Positions 11,425 to 31,150 of a stretch of 64,000 bases of DNA are shown here, in pieces. The notes below the pieces were generated by a model, which saw nothing but the letters and a program-made list of their open reading frames with translations, was not told where the DNA came from and did no database searches. This stretch comes from Aporrectodea caliginosa (lineage: Eukaryota > Annelida > Clitellata > Crassiclitellata > Lumbricidae), in contig JACEVL010000153.1 in NCBI GenBank assembly GCA_020284085.1, positions 94,501-158,500 of the forward strand, in the 5' to 3' direction. Each line of letters opens with the position of its first letter. Positions within the stretch are counted from its first letter, which is position 1. A program made the position numbers and the translations under genes.

Positions 11425-11928
11425 CGTGCTTCCCTATATTTAAAAATAATATGAAGGTAATAAACACGGTAGGCTACTTGTTCCGTTAGTGAAAAGTAGC
11501 TACATTGGAACAGCAAACTAAACGTTGTAGGCCTACTTTATTTTACGTTAAAAATGAAGTAGACCTTCAATATTCAATGTAAAGATAATCCGTCATTGAA
11601 GCGCAATAGAAATGATAAATGTACTACTTTAGAAGAATGAACAAACGTATTATATTAAATGGATAAATGGAGTGAAAAGAAGCTTATGAAGTCGTCACAC
11701 TCTATCAATTGTGAATTAAACTAAAGCTGAAACAGCTGAATCGGACCTGCAAGCTTGCTATAGGATATGGGCGGAAGAGTTCTGCAACTAACCAAAACAA
11801 AATTCGGGTAGACTATGTTTTTGTAAAGAAGTTTTAAGGAAGCGAATTTCACGAAAACTCTGATATCTAAGCACTCACACCTACAGAATAGATCTTTTAG
11901 CATCTCATCGAAAAGACAACAACGTTAC

Positions 11929-12000
11929 CTTTAGAACCAACACGTCGTAAAGATTCGCGAAAGATGAATCTGTGGAAGCCACTAGAAAGTCAATCTGTAA
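11929..12000 (-). other. Gene A probable non-coding 5' exon
   Basis: About 25-30 bp downstream of the TATA box on the minus strand a transcript would start near 12000. It would run to the donor TCTAAAG|GTAACG at 11929. The acceptor just upstream of the ATG-bearing exon (about 11434) fits an intron of roughly 0.5 kb. Genes B and C also have an acceptor shortly before their ATG. Confidence 0.5.
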
Positions 12001-12022
12001 CTTGCGGTGCAATAAGCAAGGG

Positions 12023-12030
12023 CTTATATA
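12023..12030 (-). promoter_or_regulatory. Gene A TATA box
   Basis: TATATAAG on the minus strand, correctly spaced from the predicted first exon and donor of gene A. No other core promoter element was evident. Confidence 0.55.
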
Positions 12031-12308
12031 AGGAGGAGATTTTATTGCAAATATTCAAAGTTCGACTCATTTAACTGTCTAGATGATCGATTTAGTTGAG
12101 ATAAACTTTGCCAGAGTTATTATTTATGTTTAATAATTGATGGTTTAGTGTAAACACGCGTTTACTCATAAATAATAAATAAACCAAGAGTAATAAATCT
12201 TTGTAATCGGTTCAAATAGCCTTCAGCAATAAAATCAAATAAGCTTGCAAGTAATAAATCACCCACGCAACTTGTTGAAGATTTGGCTGCCTAATATCTC
12301 TGCACACT
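12031..12308. other. Intergenic, nothing recognised
   Basis: AT-rich upstream flank of gene A, possibly holding regulatory sites that I cannot identify. Confidence 0.3.
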
Positions 12309-13254
12309 TATATCTTATACTATAATTCTTAAAGTTTGTCCTTCCGTATGTATGTATGTTTGCAATGCATCGCTGTCCGGCTAAAGGCTCCGAAACGGAA
12401 CGGTTTAGCGAGTTGAAAAAATTTACAAAGCATTATTACGCAACGTCTAGGTCAACGCGACTATTTTCAGTTCGCAATTTTATTTAAACGCCGATATATG
12501 GCCATTTTAAATTTAACTTTTCAGCGAGCTTATTTCAATACCGCCATAGTAAGGCCATTTGTTCACGTCACGCATGCTTAATAAGCAATCTTACGTCACA
12601 CGGAGCATCTAGCAACCAATCAGAAGTCGCCACGGGCGAATTTCTAGGTCAGCGCAACCATTTACAGATTTGGTGACCTAATTACACTAAGCTCACATTT
12701 TTTGCAACCACGGCCATTGCCGATTTTCTAGGTCAAAGCAACTCGAAACTTACTTTAGCTATTCGAATTTCTATCTCATCCCAATTACTTTCAGCTCATA
12801 ATTTGCTTTCAATTCCGATTTATGGACATTATAAGCATGCCCATTTGTCCACGTCACTAAAATTAATATGCAATCTTAAATTACGTCACGCGGCTAAATA
12901 TGCAATCTTACGTCACGCTGGCCAACGGCAAATAATACGCCTATTATAATTTAGAAATAACCCGTGTAGTACGGGGAACAAAATAATACGCCTATTTTAG
13001 GTAGAGATAAACCGTAAAGAACGGGGAACAAAATAATAATATTTCTTATAATTATAAGGTAGAAATAACCCGTGCAGTACACGGGCAAAGCAACTATGTT
13101 CACCTCTAAATATCAATTTCCATTCAGATATATGGACATTTTTTAAATATTTGAAGCCCATCAGCAAATATAGTAAGTAAGTAGCCTTTATTTGCAGCCG
13201 TTAAAATTACGCCTGGGGAAAACCCGTTGGCGAACGCCGGGTAAAAATTGCTAG
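12309..13254 (+). mobile_element. Possible non-autonomous Helitron-like element
   Basis: It starts near TATACTATAATTCTTAAAG and a GTATGTATGT phrase. It ends with a GC-rich hairpin (13222-13242; core GGCG-AA-CGCC inside ACCC/GGGT) about 8 bp before CTAG followed by T. A hairpin shortly before a CTRR end is the known 3' signature of Helitrons. The interior repeats 'AGAAATAACCCGTG..GTAC' three times. No Rep/helicase ORF. The 5' boundary is uncertain. Confidence 0.4.
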
Positions 13255-13454
13255 TTATATATAGAACCATTGGGGAAATATTACACAACGGGGAGTAACT
13301 CCTCAGGGAAACCGTAATTACAGAATAATTGGTAGTATGTGTTTGTTAGCATAACCTCCGATGATGATGCCGCTGCTACTGATTATAATGATTATGGTGA
13401 TGATTTGATGTCGATCATGATGACGATAGGCGGTGGAAGAAAAAGAAGATGATG

Positions 13455-14012
<558 letters not shown>

Positions 14013-17000
14013 ACCAGAACGTCAACTGTTGAATCCTGGTTTGCGACATGTTTCTTGTTTGACTGCAGTTCCACGAATTTTCAACATCGTTCTGTGTATG
14101 CACATCTTCTGTGTGCTGGATTGACTGACCTCGCACAGTAGCAGACCGAACAATCTGGATGTTCTGGATTTGATATATTTATAATCAGCTGACGAGGGTT
14201 TCGTGTGGCGTTGAGATGAATTATACTCACATTTATAAGCATCAACCTCCACAAGTAGGTCATATAACATGTGTGCTAAGTAGGCTAATATATGTCACAT
14301 TTGTCAAGCGTTATCCATCTATATCAAATTTCCATATGTGATAAACATTAGTAGCAATTTGTTATCATTCAACTTAAGAAAAGCTGATGTCAGTCGATAC
14401 TTCGATATAAATCGCGCTTAATAATTGTAGGGTTTGAGATGCTTTTACGATAGCTCAAATATGCAGACCACCCGAAAAATAAATTAGAGCGGAATCGAAC
14501 CCGGGCCACCGGCTGACGGCTTAAAAATTTAATACTTAGAAGAACAAGTAGTAGAGCAAGATATGTTCAAACCAAAACGTACACCTGAAACTAAACGTCG
14601 TATGATGGCTTGAAAATTTAATACAGAAGAACAAGTGGCATAGCAAGATATGTTTAAACCAAAAAGTTTCCTGAAACTGCGTCGTATATTATGTTAACCA
14701 CTACAGGAGCATGGACCTCAAGTATGACAAATAAATACCAGACAGACTAGAGGTTCATAACTTATAGACGAGCCATAACTCTTATTAGCATCCGTTGTAC
14801 CTTGAAGGATGAAAGACATGAATTGCCTGAATATGCCTGAAAAATATCAGTAATGACATGTTTACGAATAAACGACATAGCACTTGAGTTCTTCTACAAT
14901 TGTGTGCGCGTGTGTGTGTGTGGGTGTGCGTTTGGGCGTAGGGTGTATATGGGTGTGCATGTGGGTGGGTGTAGGTGTGCCGTGTGTGTGATCCCGATAC
15001 TGGTAACTCTTCTAGTTTTCTTCACTGTAATGTCTCTTCTGAACGACCTTTAACGTCATCTAGATAGCGTCTCTTAGTTTTCTCATTTTATAATTTTACA
15101 TTACAAAGACAGAAATAGCGATGGCAATACATTCATTCTGGTTTACACAACATGAGTTAGATACCTTGTGAACATCTTAGCCTATCCCAAATTCAAATGA
15201 TACTGCAGGATGCAAAGATTACGGGCTAATCAACCACAATTATGTGCAGAAGGCTATCGGTTTGCCACATTCAAATCCTGCTATAGGCTAATATCTTGCA
15301 TCCAGTACACGTAGAGGAGGATTCCAATTAAGAAATTAGGTCGTACTAAATGACACATTGGTAAAGTTCCGTGTCAACGAGAATTATAGGGATGTGTGTA
15401 ATTGACATAAAATTTTCCTCTGAACGGTAACTGGAATTGCTCATTTCAGTTATATTGGCATATGACTCAGTATTATTAATGACCGTTCTCATAATATCGA
15501 TGTGTCCACAGTGAAGTCTTTATAAGTGAAAATTGCATTTAAAGGATCACAAGTTTGAAAGGCTTAAGTGTTTCGCAGTGTTTCATATGCTTCTGGTCAA
15601 ATCAGGTATACACTCCTATTATCTTGTGTCTGGATACTTAACCTATGCAGAGCCTTTTGGGACTTCATAAGGGGCTTAACATTTCTATCCAACAGACAAG
15701 ACTAGGTGCCCTTAGAAAAAACAAAATTAATAAAGCTGTATGATGAGAGAACTGTTACAGTACGTAATCTTAATGGAAGACTGGTTTCTTTATAATTTAT
15801 GCTTGCTTTCTCGATTTATACGAACAAGCACAACTTTTCGTTCAGTTTTGTTATGGTTCTGAGGACTGATGTTGAGCGAAGAATGTAAAAATAACGTTTA
15901 CAGATAACTTAAATGGTAATCATTAACCTGAACCCAGGCTATGGTAGGCCTATAGACTACATGTAGGCCTACTCTCATGCCTTCCTGTAACAAAATCTAC
16001 CATATTAAATGGCAGATATAGAATGAGAAGCACGATTGTCTAGTGCAGTGTCTTTCAACTGGGGTTCCTTGGAACCAAAGGGTTCCACGAGTGTCAGCCA
16101 CGGCTTTCGCCAATGAGCAGAATATAGGCCTAATATTTAGCCTCCACCAGAGGTGCAAATAAAATTCTAATGTCTAAAACAATATCTCGGCATTACAAGT
16201 TTCCATTATATTTATTTCTTGAAAAATTGGGCACGCTGGTTACCAGATTTCCTTTGAAGACTCATCTGACTTTATTCGATATAATTATAATTAATTAATT
16301 TAGTGCTAGGCGATATAGGCCTAGTGTTGTATAATATAAAGTCGTTGAACGATATGCAATGTGATTGGGCAATGCTATTAAGCTGATTTAAGTTGGCCTA
16401 ATGTGATGTAACACAACCTATTCTGAGGTATACAGACTCAGAAAAAAACCTGAATATTGATAGTGGAGTAATGGGAAGAAGAATAGATGAAACAGAAGAG
16501 GAAGAAGATTCTGGGAAAAGGAGCAGGAGTTAGAATAGTAGGGGAAGAGAAGTAGGCAGAATAGTAACAGGAGTAAGAGTAGGTAGACGAGTAGGAGTAT
16601 GTAGTAGATTTATTTTGGTAAGAAGGGCATCGATTGGCGAGAGGTTGAGGAATGCAGAAGTGATGAAGGAAACGTAGGCTGGAAGGCGCAGGCCTAACCT
16701 AACCTCGATGGACAAACAGATAATTGATGGTCGGGTCAACGAATATGAAGCAGTTTGGATAGCCGTAAATTTGCGCACGAAATATTATAATGCGGATTTA
16801 TGGTTTTAATATTTTGGGAATGTTAAACAAGCTGGATCTGTTAAGTCAGAGAACTGGGTGTTCAGTTGACAGATTTCGGGTTCGCTCGCGTTGACCAAAT
16901 TTTGCATGGGACCTAAAGGCATTTTCGCCTATCCCAGGAGAGTTAGCCTACTGTAAAGCAAATATTATCGGACTAGACTAATCACCGTCGTTATTTCTTG

Positions 17001-17720
17001 GTCCTATCTTTTGATATGTCTTAATTGTTTTTTAATAAATGAAACATCGGTAGGTTCTGCATAATTTCAATTCGATAAACGCAAAACAATGAATTACACA
17101 ATATGATGTTTTGTTCAAATCTAAAGCTAACAAACTATTCTTTCTTGTTTTTCTACCAATACTTCAATAATGTTTTGAAATGATGAAATGTGCTCTTCAT
17201 AGCAAAAAACTCGTAAAATAAAGGATATGACAAAATCACATTATGAAAATCTCCGGCCGATCCATATTTTACACTACACCTTGATTCAGAAACGATCTGC
17301 CGTCTGATTTCACAAGTTCTCACCATCATCGCCACCACCCAACGTCATCTGCTTCAGGCTTCTCTACTTAATCATCCAACAGGCTTTCCATTCCAGATTA
17401 TAATCTCACATCCTCTAGAATTCCTACCCTAATCCTTCCGATACTCCGCCTTCCAAGCATTCTCGTCCTACAGAAAACCCGCCCTAGCAGCTCCTCTGTC
17501 TCCTCTCTGGTCTTTGTGGCACCCGGACTCCTTCCTACTGGACATCTCTGAACAACCCCGCTCACAGGACTCAACGCTCGTGAATAAGCTTGTGCCTGTG
17601 CCTAGTTTTCGATTAGAGCGTTGGAAATTTGGATTTCATACGCATTAACAATTAAATCGATAAAGGACCATAAAAGTAATCTCGATTGTGTTTATACATC
17701 TAAATTATTGATCGAAACAC
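14013..17720. other. Intergenic, no gene recognised
   Basis: Contents seen: a tRNA-like B box on the minus strand near 14492-14506 (GGGTTCGATTCC), probably SINE debris; a GT-rich patch at 14900-14990; a hAT-like end CAGTGTCTTTCAACTGGGG at about 16046 without a partner; a purine-rich patch at 16470-16600. The open frames are short and without motifs. Confidence 0.4.
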
Positions 17721-17726
17721 TTCTAG

Positions 17727-18048
17727 ACTTTGAATTTTGATGTTCACTTTATCCGATATCAATCCATGCTAATTAAACAAATAGCCAACGAATAATAATA
17801 ATCCGCCCGCTTTTTGCAACGTTATGATTATTGGCTTCAGGTTTAACCCTGCCAACATACCCACGTGAGACCCATAACCCTTTTAGGGTCTGTATGGGGT
17901 TGAATCAGGTGCGTGCTCATGGGGGGGCCATTAGTGTAACACTTGTTGCGTTACTGAGTTAAGATGAGGCTTAGTTGTTCGTATTGCTGGACTCATCTGG
18001 ACTTTGAATCTTGATGTTCACTTCATCCGATATCAATCTATGCTAAAT
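17727..18048. repeat. Direct repeat of about 47 bp flanking 0.23 kb
   Basis: The phrase beginning GACTTTGAA(T/C)(T/C)TTGATG and ending ATGCTAA occurs at about 17727-17773 and again at about 18003-18048 with few differences. The DNA between has no recognised content. Confidence 0.6.
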
Positions 18049-18710
18049 ACACACCTACAGTACTGCACTAGTCGCGGACGGCTCTGTTAGATAATGTATG
18101 GGTCTTATCTGTTGTAGACTTTGAGACTTACTTCAGCCAACGCTACAGGTAACAACGCAATTTACGAGCGCATGTATTAGGCCGATAATACTAGCGATCA
18201 CTTTGGATCATGAATGTTACTGTACAGCGTTTAAATCGTCAGACTTAAAGCTAGTTTTCAGTTTCATCGTTAGCTTGTCTCAGTGTTCGTAATCGTCTAT
18301 TGTTCGTCTCTTGTCCAACCTTTCACCGGTAATTGAAGACAATGGGATCATTATGTGATATTTGAAAACCACGTTATGTTTGAACTGTAATTTTCAGAAA
18401 CTGAATATGCACAAAATGTACCATTGTAGGCCAACACTGGTAACAGGACATCATTATTGTGTTTAAACTTCATTTGCATTATTTCTCAACGGTGTTCTGC
18501 ATGAGACCGCACGGTCACTTGAAAGTGACTATCCACCATTTTGATAGATAATTAAGTCACGTAATTGTTTTAATGATGTTGTTATCCTGGTATTTAATTG
18601 AACCACCTATTATTTTTAGACGAAAGGGAGGCAGTGCTTGTGAGTGTTCAGTTGTCAATTATCACCATTTCTCATCAGCATATTGTTGACGATGAAGAAG
18701 TTGCTGACAG
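18049..18710. other. Intergenic, nothing recognised
   Basis: Unique-looking sequence ahead of the TTAA-flanked element. No coding or repeat structure. Confidence 0.3.
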
Positions 18711-18714
18711 TTAA

Positions 18715-19666
18715 CCCTAGGGCTACCAAGCATTTTTTTGTGACATCGGCTACCAAGGGGGGGGTGGTTCACCCCCTGGATTTCGTGTTTGGTTTCACAT
18801 ATCATAACTTGTAATATAGCAATGGATTCAGCATTCATTTCTGAGCAGAATGGTATATTTAGTTGTACATTATTGAATGCACCTCGAAATTACATCACTT
18901 TAACAACGGAACCCATTAATTAGCAATATTTTATATTATTGCGTTACTTTTGGATAAACAAATATAAATTATGTGTGTTTTGAAACTAATCTATGTATAA
19001 AAGATACACACAATCATCCCTACATGTTTATATAGTATAAATGTACATCCATACATATATATCCATACATATATATCGGTTTACGTTGTAATGCTGTATT
19101 CAGCCATTTTCATACAGATTACGCGTATTATTATTTATTTTGATCACTTCCAGTATTAAAAGACAAAGATGTAGGTATGCAAATGAAGCCCTACATTCCC
19201 TCTAAAGAATGGTATTGTTGTTTCTCTTCCAGAAAGACAAATGAATATGCTACAGACAAAAAACTAAGGGAAAGTGCTTCCATTCAGCCATTTTTCACGC
19301 ATATTACGCGTATTATTATTTATTTTGATCACTTCCGGTTTCATAAGACAAAGATGTAGGTATGCAAATGAAGCCCTGCATTCCCTCTAAAGAATGGTAT
19401 AAATGTTTCTCTTCTAGAAAGAATAGTCAATAAGCTATAGTCGAAAAACTAAGGGGGGTGGTATCCACCCCTCTGGTGCCTCGGGTATATCAGGTATAAC
19501 TTTTGAATGGCGTGGGCTACCACCATGATGTTTACCTCAAAATGTGCGCCAATGAATCTGCTACAGCTACCTAAAATGCAAAAATTATATTCCATATGGG
19601 AAAACAAATTATGCATAAAAACATAGGGGTGGGGGGTGGCAACCACCCTTTTTGGTAGCCCGAGGG
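18715..19666. mobile_element. piggyBac-like non-autonomous element at TTAA
   Basis: TTAA (18711-18714) followed by CCCTAGGGCTACCAA. The other end reads TTGGTAGCCCGAGGG followed by TTAA (19667-19670). Exact TTAA flanks and CCC-starting inverted ends are the hallmarks of piggyBac transposons, although Kolobok elements also use TTAA. The interior (about 19080-19450) contains a roughly 200-bp segment twice in tandem, with a shared TTTTGATCACTTCC core. No transposase ORF, so it was mobilised in trans. An older broken copy lies at 2596-4030. Confidence 0.7.
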
Positions 19667-20006
19667 TTAAATGCTGTGGCTTTTCCAATCTTATGATGGT
19701 GCATAAATACTTCCTATTGCCAGGCTTCATAATTGATTTCAGTCATGTGTTATTTCATCAAATTGAGGTATTATTGTATAACATAGCACTGTTTGCTATT
19801 TCAATGTATTTCGTTATCCTATAGGGCCTATTACACTGTGGTGAATTGCATTGCATTGTTTTCTCTGTATTCCATGAATTGTATTGCTTTCTTTGTATTT
19901 TATTCAATGCATTGCATTTCATATTACCTCAATCGTTAATAAACTGTGTCGCAAGTGTCGCAGCTAGAAGACGATAACATTCGCAAAGATCGTAATTGTA
20001 AGCGAG

Positions 20007-20160
20007 AGAGCATACACTGGCTTCCTGTTGTCGCTATAGTCCTAATTTCCTTTATGAGCACGTGCTTCACATTTCGGCACTGTCCAGGCACGTGGACAGT
20101 GCCGAAATGTGAAGCACGTGCTCATAAGTCCAAGCAGAACAGGAAGCCAGTGTATGCTCT
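20007..20160. repeat. Long hairpin (inverted duplication of LINE-like sequence)
   Basis: Two nested perfect stems: 20053-20086 with 20093-20126 (34 bp, 6-bp loop) and 20007-20029 with 20138-20160 (23 bp). Each arm encodes an IHWLPV-like phrase when read inward, resembling the 'LHWLPI' motif near the C-terminus of LINE ORF2. The hairpin is therefore probably an inverted duplication of a LINE fragment. Confidence 0.85.
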
Positions 20161-20600
20161 TTTTGGATCTGTACTCCAGTCTCAAGTCAGTCCAGTCGTC
20201 GATCGTAGCGCTCTATTACAAGTGGATATATGCAGGTTTCGCCCGTCCGCAATTAGGCCTAAACTTGAATCCGTCGTTCCTTCTGATGCATGGGGCTGTC
20301 GTCACGAAGCAGTCTTAAATTGTATTTACTGTATCGTGCACCTGACTTTGTGCAGCAACCATTTTAAGCCGTGTTGATTAAGGCGTCATTGTTTAGATCA
20401 GCCAGATCTAAGCAGCGCTATTGTCAGGTACTGAAATATTGTATTTTCGTTTATTAATCAACTCTAGCTGTCATAACGCAGCTAGTTACAAGATTCGTTC
20501 ATCGATAGTTACAGTGAAACGTGTTAAGGCTTAAAGAGTCATTCTGGTCAGGTAGATAAGCTTGGCATTATTGTCTAGATAAGGGACTCTAATAAATGTT
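20161..20600 (+). mobile_element. Probable LINE-derived 3' fragment
   Basis: Downstream of the hairpin, 20280-20375 resembles the decayed LINE ends at 25430-25560 and 58370-58470 (GTATTTACTG..., then GCAGCAACCATTTTAA). Too decayed for a clade call. Confidence 0.35.
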
Positions 20601-21032
20601 TTTGAACAGCATGCATGGAATGAAGTTTTTATCGTCTTTATTTGGGAGGACAAATACATGTGGACGAGTGCGCAGATTGTACTGAGTTGCTCGATGTGCT
20701 GGGCAAAGCGGTCTTAGTACATGCTCCGAGTCTGTTAGTATGGCATTAAACAGAACATCGTCTGCTTCACTCGCCAGGTTAGCCACAGTAGGGGTGTTCA
20801 CAGGGAGAAATCCCACGCGTACAATTCGTTGCATGAATTTCGTTATATTTGTGTTGATACATACATAGCCTACATTGACTTACATTGTATTTGAATGCAT
20901 TGTGTTCCGTTATATTGCACTGCAAAGCATACCTACATATAAGTCCAGAACTGTTATTTTGTGTGTTTCCCATGCAACATTGCTCATGCTTGACATAATA
21001 TTGTGTTTTCTGCCTTTTAGAAGTGAAGCAAC

Positions 21033-27504
<6,472 letters not shown>

Positions 27505-27926
27505 AGGGAGCATACATAGGAACCTATGCAGCCCAGCATAAAACTATCCACCACTGTAGAACAAGCAGCACTTAGAACATGAATCTGTTTTAAAATCTAC
27601 TTCACAGCTGCCTTCTGACATGCATGCACATTTAAGCACAAAGAAATACAAACTGCTGAAAGGGAGTTAATGTGTTAATGATGAAGATATATATTCATTG
27701 TTATATTCATGTTATTTTTATTTTCAGTATTTCATGATGTTGAAGTATTTTCCGGTTCTTATATTTTTAGCAATGGTAATGATATAAGTATTTTAGTGTT
27801 GTTTTAGTTCTTGTAGGGTAACTAGTGGAATATGTTGAAATATTTTATCTTATATAAACAGACATCAACAGCTGAATTTGTCTCATGGTTTCCATTCTCC
27901 CATAATAGTTAAACGACTTAGACCAT

Positions 27927-27932
27927 AATAAA
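27927..27932 (+). terminator. Probable poly(A) signal of gene B
   Basis: AATAAA about 420 bp after the stop codon, the first canonical hexamer seen downstream. Confidence 0.45.
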
Positions 27933-29025
27933 TTGCCGTTGGACCTGTTGTCACAAAATACGTCCAGTATTTTCATCCAACTGTGAGAATTTAATATGGG
28001 AATCTGTATATAAAAATATTGCAATCATTCAAGTATTGACATTCGGAACAACAGTTGACCAAGTTCACTGTAAAACCTATGAACTTGGTCCACTGTATAT
28101 CGAAGGGTCATTTAAGAAGAGGCAAATGCTTGAATGAATTTTGTGTGTGTGCGTATATATTCACATTTGTGCCTGTATACTTGAGTGTAGGCCTATTATT
28201 TGGGTCTTTATATATTGTGTATGAATGTGTGTATGCATAAATGTACGCAATAATGTATTTATATTTATGCAAGGGCATGTAATTATGGATGAATGCATAT
28301 ATGAAGGCATCCTTATCTTGAAATCTACATTTCTCAATTACCACTTGAAAGCTCAGCTAATATCGTGTGCATGCATGTATGTAGATATGTAGTGTTTTTA
28401 TGCATTTATGTCTGTATGTAGGCCTATGTATCTGTATTTATGTCTGCGTATATGTCTTGATGTCTGTCTTTGTGTTTGTATGTATGTATGTATGTACGTA
28501 TCTGTGCAAGTGTATCCATATGCGCATGCACTTAATATGTATGTATGCTAGCATATTAGACTGTGATCGGTGTTTTGCTACTAGCCTACTGAGATAACCT
28601 GCCTTATGACTATTCTGCGTTTTAAAGGGGACATTCAACAACACAGTTTACGCAATCACTAGTTGGCTGGCTCTCTTAGGACATAATCCGCTGCGAATAA
28701 TTATTAATAAGCACTTCTAAAGCACAGAAACACGCCCACTCGGCATATGAATGTCTTAATCTAGATTTCGCGGTATGACTATGCTGAACTTCAAGTGGAC
28801 TCTGGATCTGTTGGTTTGAAGTGATCGTATAACAGCGATTAATGATTTTTAAACAGCAATTATGCTTAGAGTGGTAGTCAAGAACTTCTCGTGGCTTGAT
28901 CTGGGCCCCTACATGATTTTATCTATCTAGGCCCTATGAGTTCTTCCGCTACAGTAACTCTAACATTACGATTAACTTATATATATATAAAATTATATAT
29001 GGTGTTGTAAACATAATTATCTCTA
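27933..29025. other. Intergenic; TGTATG-rich patch
   Basis: 28140-28580 is rich in imperfect TGTATG/TATGTC repeats that open artificial frames. The rest shows nothing recognisable. Confidence 0.4.
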
Positions 29026-29207
29026 CAGTGGCGTAACGAAGGGTTTCAGCGCCCGGAGGCAAGAGCTGATGACTGCGCCCATTTTTAATTTTCTGGTTGA
29101 CTTTTATTGTTCTTGTCATAGTACTATGTACCATTGAAAGCCAATTTTGCGCGCTCCTGTGCTGCCCCCGGGGGCAGTTGCCCCTCTGCCCCTTCGTTAC
29201 GCCACTG
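29026..29207. mobile_element. 182-bp MITE with CAGTGGCG ends
   Basis: CAGTGGCGTAACGAAGGG at the left is matched by its inverted copy at the right (CCCTTCGTTACGCCACTG apart from one shifted base). CAGTGGCG ends are common among hAT-like MITEs. The 8-bp flanks TATCTCTA and TGTCCATA are only loosely similar. Confidence 0.65.
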
Positions 29208-29248
29208 TGTCCATAGCATACACTTTAAAAACAGAATATTTAGCTTTT

Positions 29249-29541
29249 AGATTCATTCATTCATTCATTTCAGATATTTTTATAGCGCCCCTTCAAGATT
29301 TCTACTCAGAGGCGCTCCCGACTACAGCGTGGACACTGAATCGGAGTTTCACGCCGAAGCGCATGAGCAATTGCGAGTGAAGGACTTGCCCAGGGTCCCT
29401 ACGCGGCGGCTTGAGGTAGATTTCTCGAACCCGCAACCCTCCGGCTACAAGGCACAAATATACCCCTTGAGGTGGATTCGAACCCGCAACCCTCCGGCTG
29501 CAAGGCACCGAACATACCTCTACACCACCGCGCCCCACATA
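29249..29541 (-). mobile_element. tRNA-derived SINE with partly duplicated head
   Basis: On the minus strand it has a tRNA-like head (GGTGTAGAGGTATGTTCGG; B box GGGTTCGAATCCACC), then a second partial head with another B box. Next come the conserved body (CCTGGGCAAGTCCTTCACTC, CATGCGCTTCGGCG), the stem-loop 29308-29316/29284-29292 and a (TGAA)n tail at 29252-29272. The copy at 46326-46560 has one head. Confidence 0.8.
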
Positions 29542-30415
29542 TAAAACTACTTGTATTAAGTTGTTATCACGTGAGCTAATTGTACGAGTCGGTCGCATAA
29601 TTGATAGCCCAATTAGGTCTCTCCATGACTCTTTGCCGTGTAGGCCAGAAGTGTTATCAGTGAAAGTGAATCACTATCCACTTTAGTTGTACTCGTATCA
29701 TGGCTCACACGACCACCGTGCGCAACTAAATTGAACCGTGTGATAAATGCTGCACAAATAAATCCTGCTATCGCTCATTTAACCGATATGTGTAACGAAA
29801 TGCAATGTTACATATCTAATAAATATCTCAACACCACACAAAGGCCAAGGCCAGGTGACAAGCTTATTCACCAGCGTATCATCAAATTTAATCAACTGCG
29901 CACCATCCCGGTTTGTGATCTATTATATCGGTGCCATATCAGGGGCAATCCGAGATGACACCATGGTGCTACGGTGGAAATCGTCCGTGGTTGTCTTGGG
30001 GTGGTGTAGGATCAGAACCCGGATAGGAAACTTATCGCACATAGTTATTGCAGGTTATGCTAGCGTGACAACGTTTGGCCTTATAGCAGTAGCTGGCTGC
30101 TTTATTACACCAAACGCTTTCCATAAAGCAGCGCTTGAATTCATGTGACTGACTTTAGCAAAGGAGGACGAGGTACAAAGCAAACAATTGCTGCTTTTTG
30201 TGGGCAGTTCATTACAACGTGTGTAAAGGTACAGCAAAGTTCATACAGGTAAAGCACATCAGAGATCATATAGCCTACAGCACGTATATATCTAGACAAC
30301 CTGATATAGCACCTTCTTTATTTACAAAGCACTAGCCTAATGAGGCTGAAGTTCATTACGAAGGAAGTAGTAGGCTACGCTACTCAGACCGACATAAGAT
30401 TCCCTTATGACATGT
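29542..30415. other. Intergenic, no gene recognised
   Basis: Open frames of up to 97 codons have no recognisable motif. Nothing else seen. Confidence 0.35.
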
Positions 30416-31150
30416 AGGCTACGGCCCAAATCTTTGGAATACCATTCCATTAGACATCCGCCTTGCGCCAAATATCTACTTATTTAGGATTAGATTTAAA
30501 GCATATCTCTTAGCGTCATCTGACTGACCTCCCCGGTGGTGGAGGATCCCTGTGAATGGCCAGCCTTCTCCTTTTCCATTTCCTTTTTCTTTCCCTTCCT
30601 CTTCTCGTCTCCTCTCTTCTCATGTCTTGCATTCTTCCTCACTTTCCCTTTCTGATCTCCCTGCTTTCTCGCTCTTCCTTCTTTCAACTCTCCTCTCTCT
30701 TATTTCGCATCTCCTCTACCTCCTCAGTTTACTTATTTTAGTAGTAAGGATTTTAGTTAAGGATTTTAGTTAAGGTTATTTTGGGGATTTTTGCCCAATC
30801 ACTATGTTATTTTTTGTGTTGTTGCCTGCAGTTACTAGTGTCTATCTTATTGTATCTTTTTTAATAGTTAAGGTATGCACCCTACCGTTGTTTTTTTGTT
30901 CACCTATAGATTTCCTCCGTCCTCACGAAATGTCGTAATTTCTGGACTGTCTCATGACCGTATTATTATTGGTTTGTAACGGAACTTGTAGGTCGCCCCA
31001 ACTAGCGGGAATAATCCTCCCTTTGGGGTCTCCTTTTGCCTCATGTAGCGTGATACACCTGTTTAATAAACTTGATTCACTATTTGTATAACGGGTCACA
31101 TTATCTGATGCAATAAAGTTTTTTCTGATTCTGATTCTGATTCTGATTCT
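30416..31150 (+). mobile_element. 5'-truncated LINE with (CTGATT)n tail
   Basis: It begins in the ORF2 C-terminus: GPNLWNTIPLDIRLAPNIYL, ending LLASSD and TGA at about 30524. A CT-rich 3' UTR of about 600 bp follows, with an AATAAAG-like signal near 31105 and a CTGATT tail (31118-31150). Only the last 36 codons or so survive. Confidence 0.8.
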
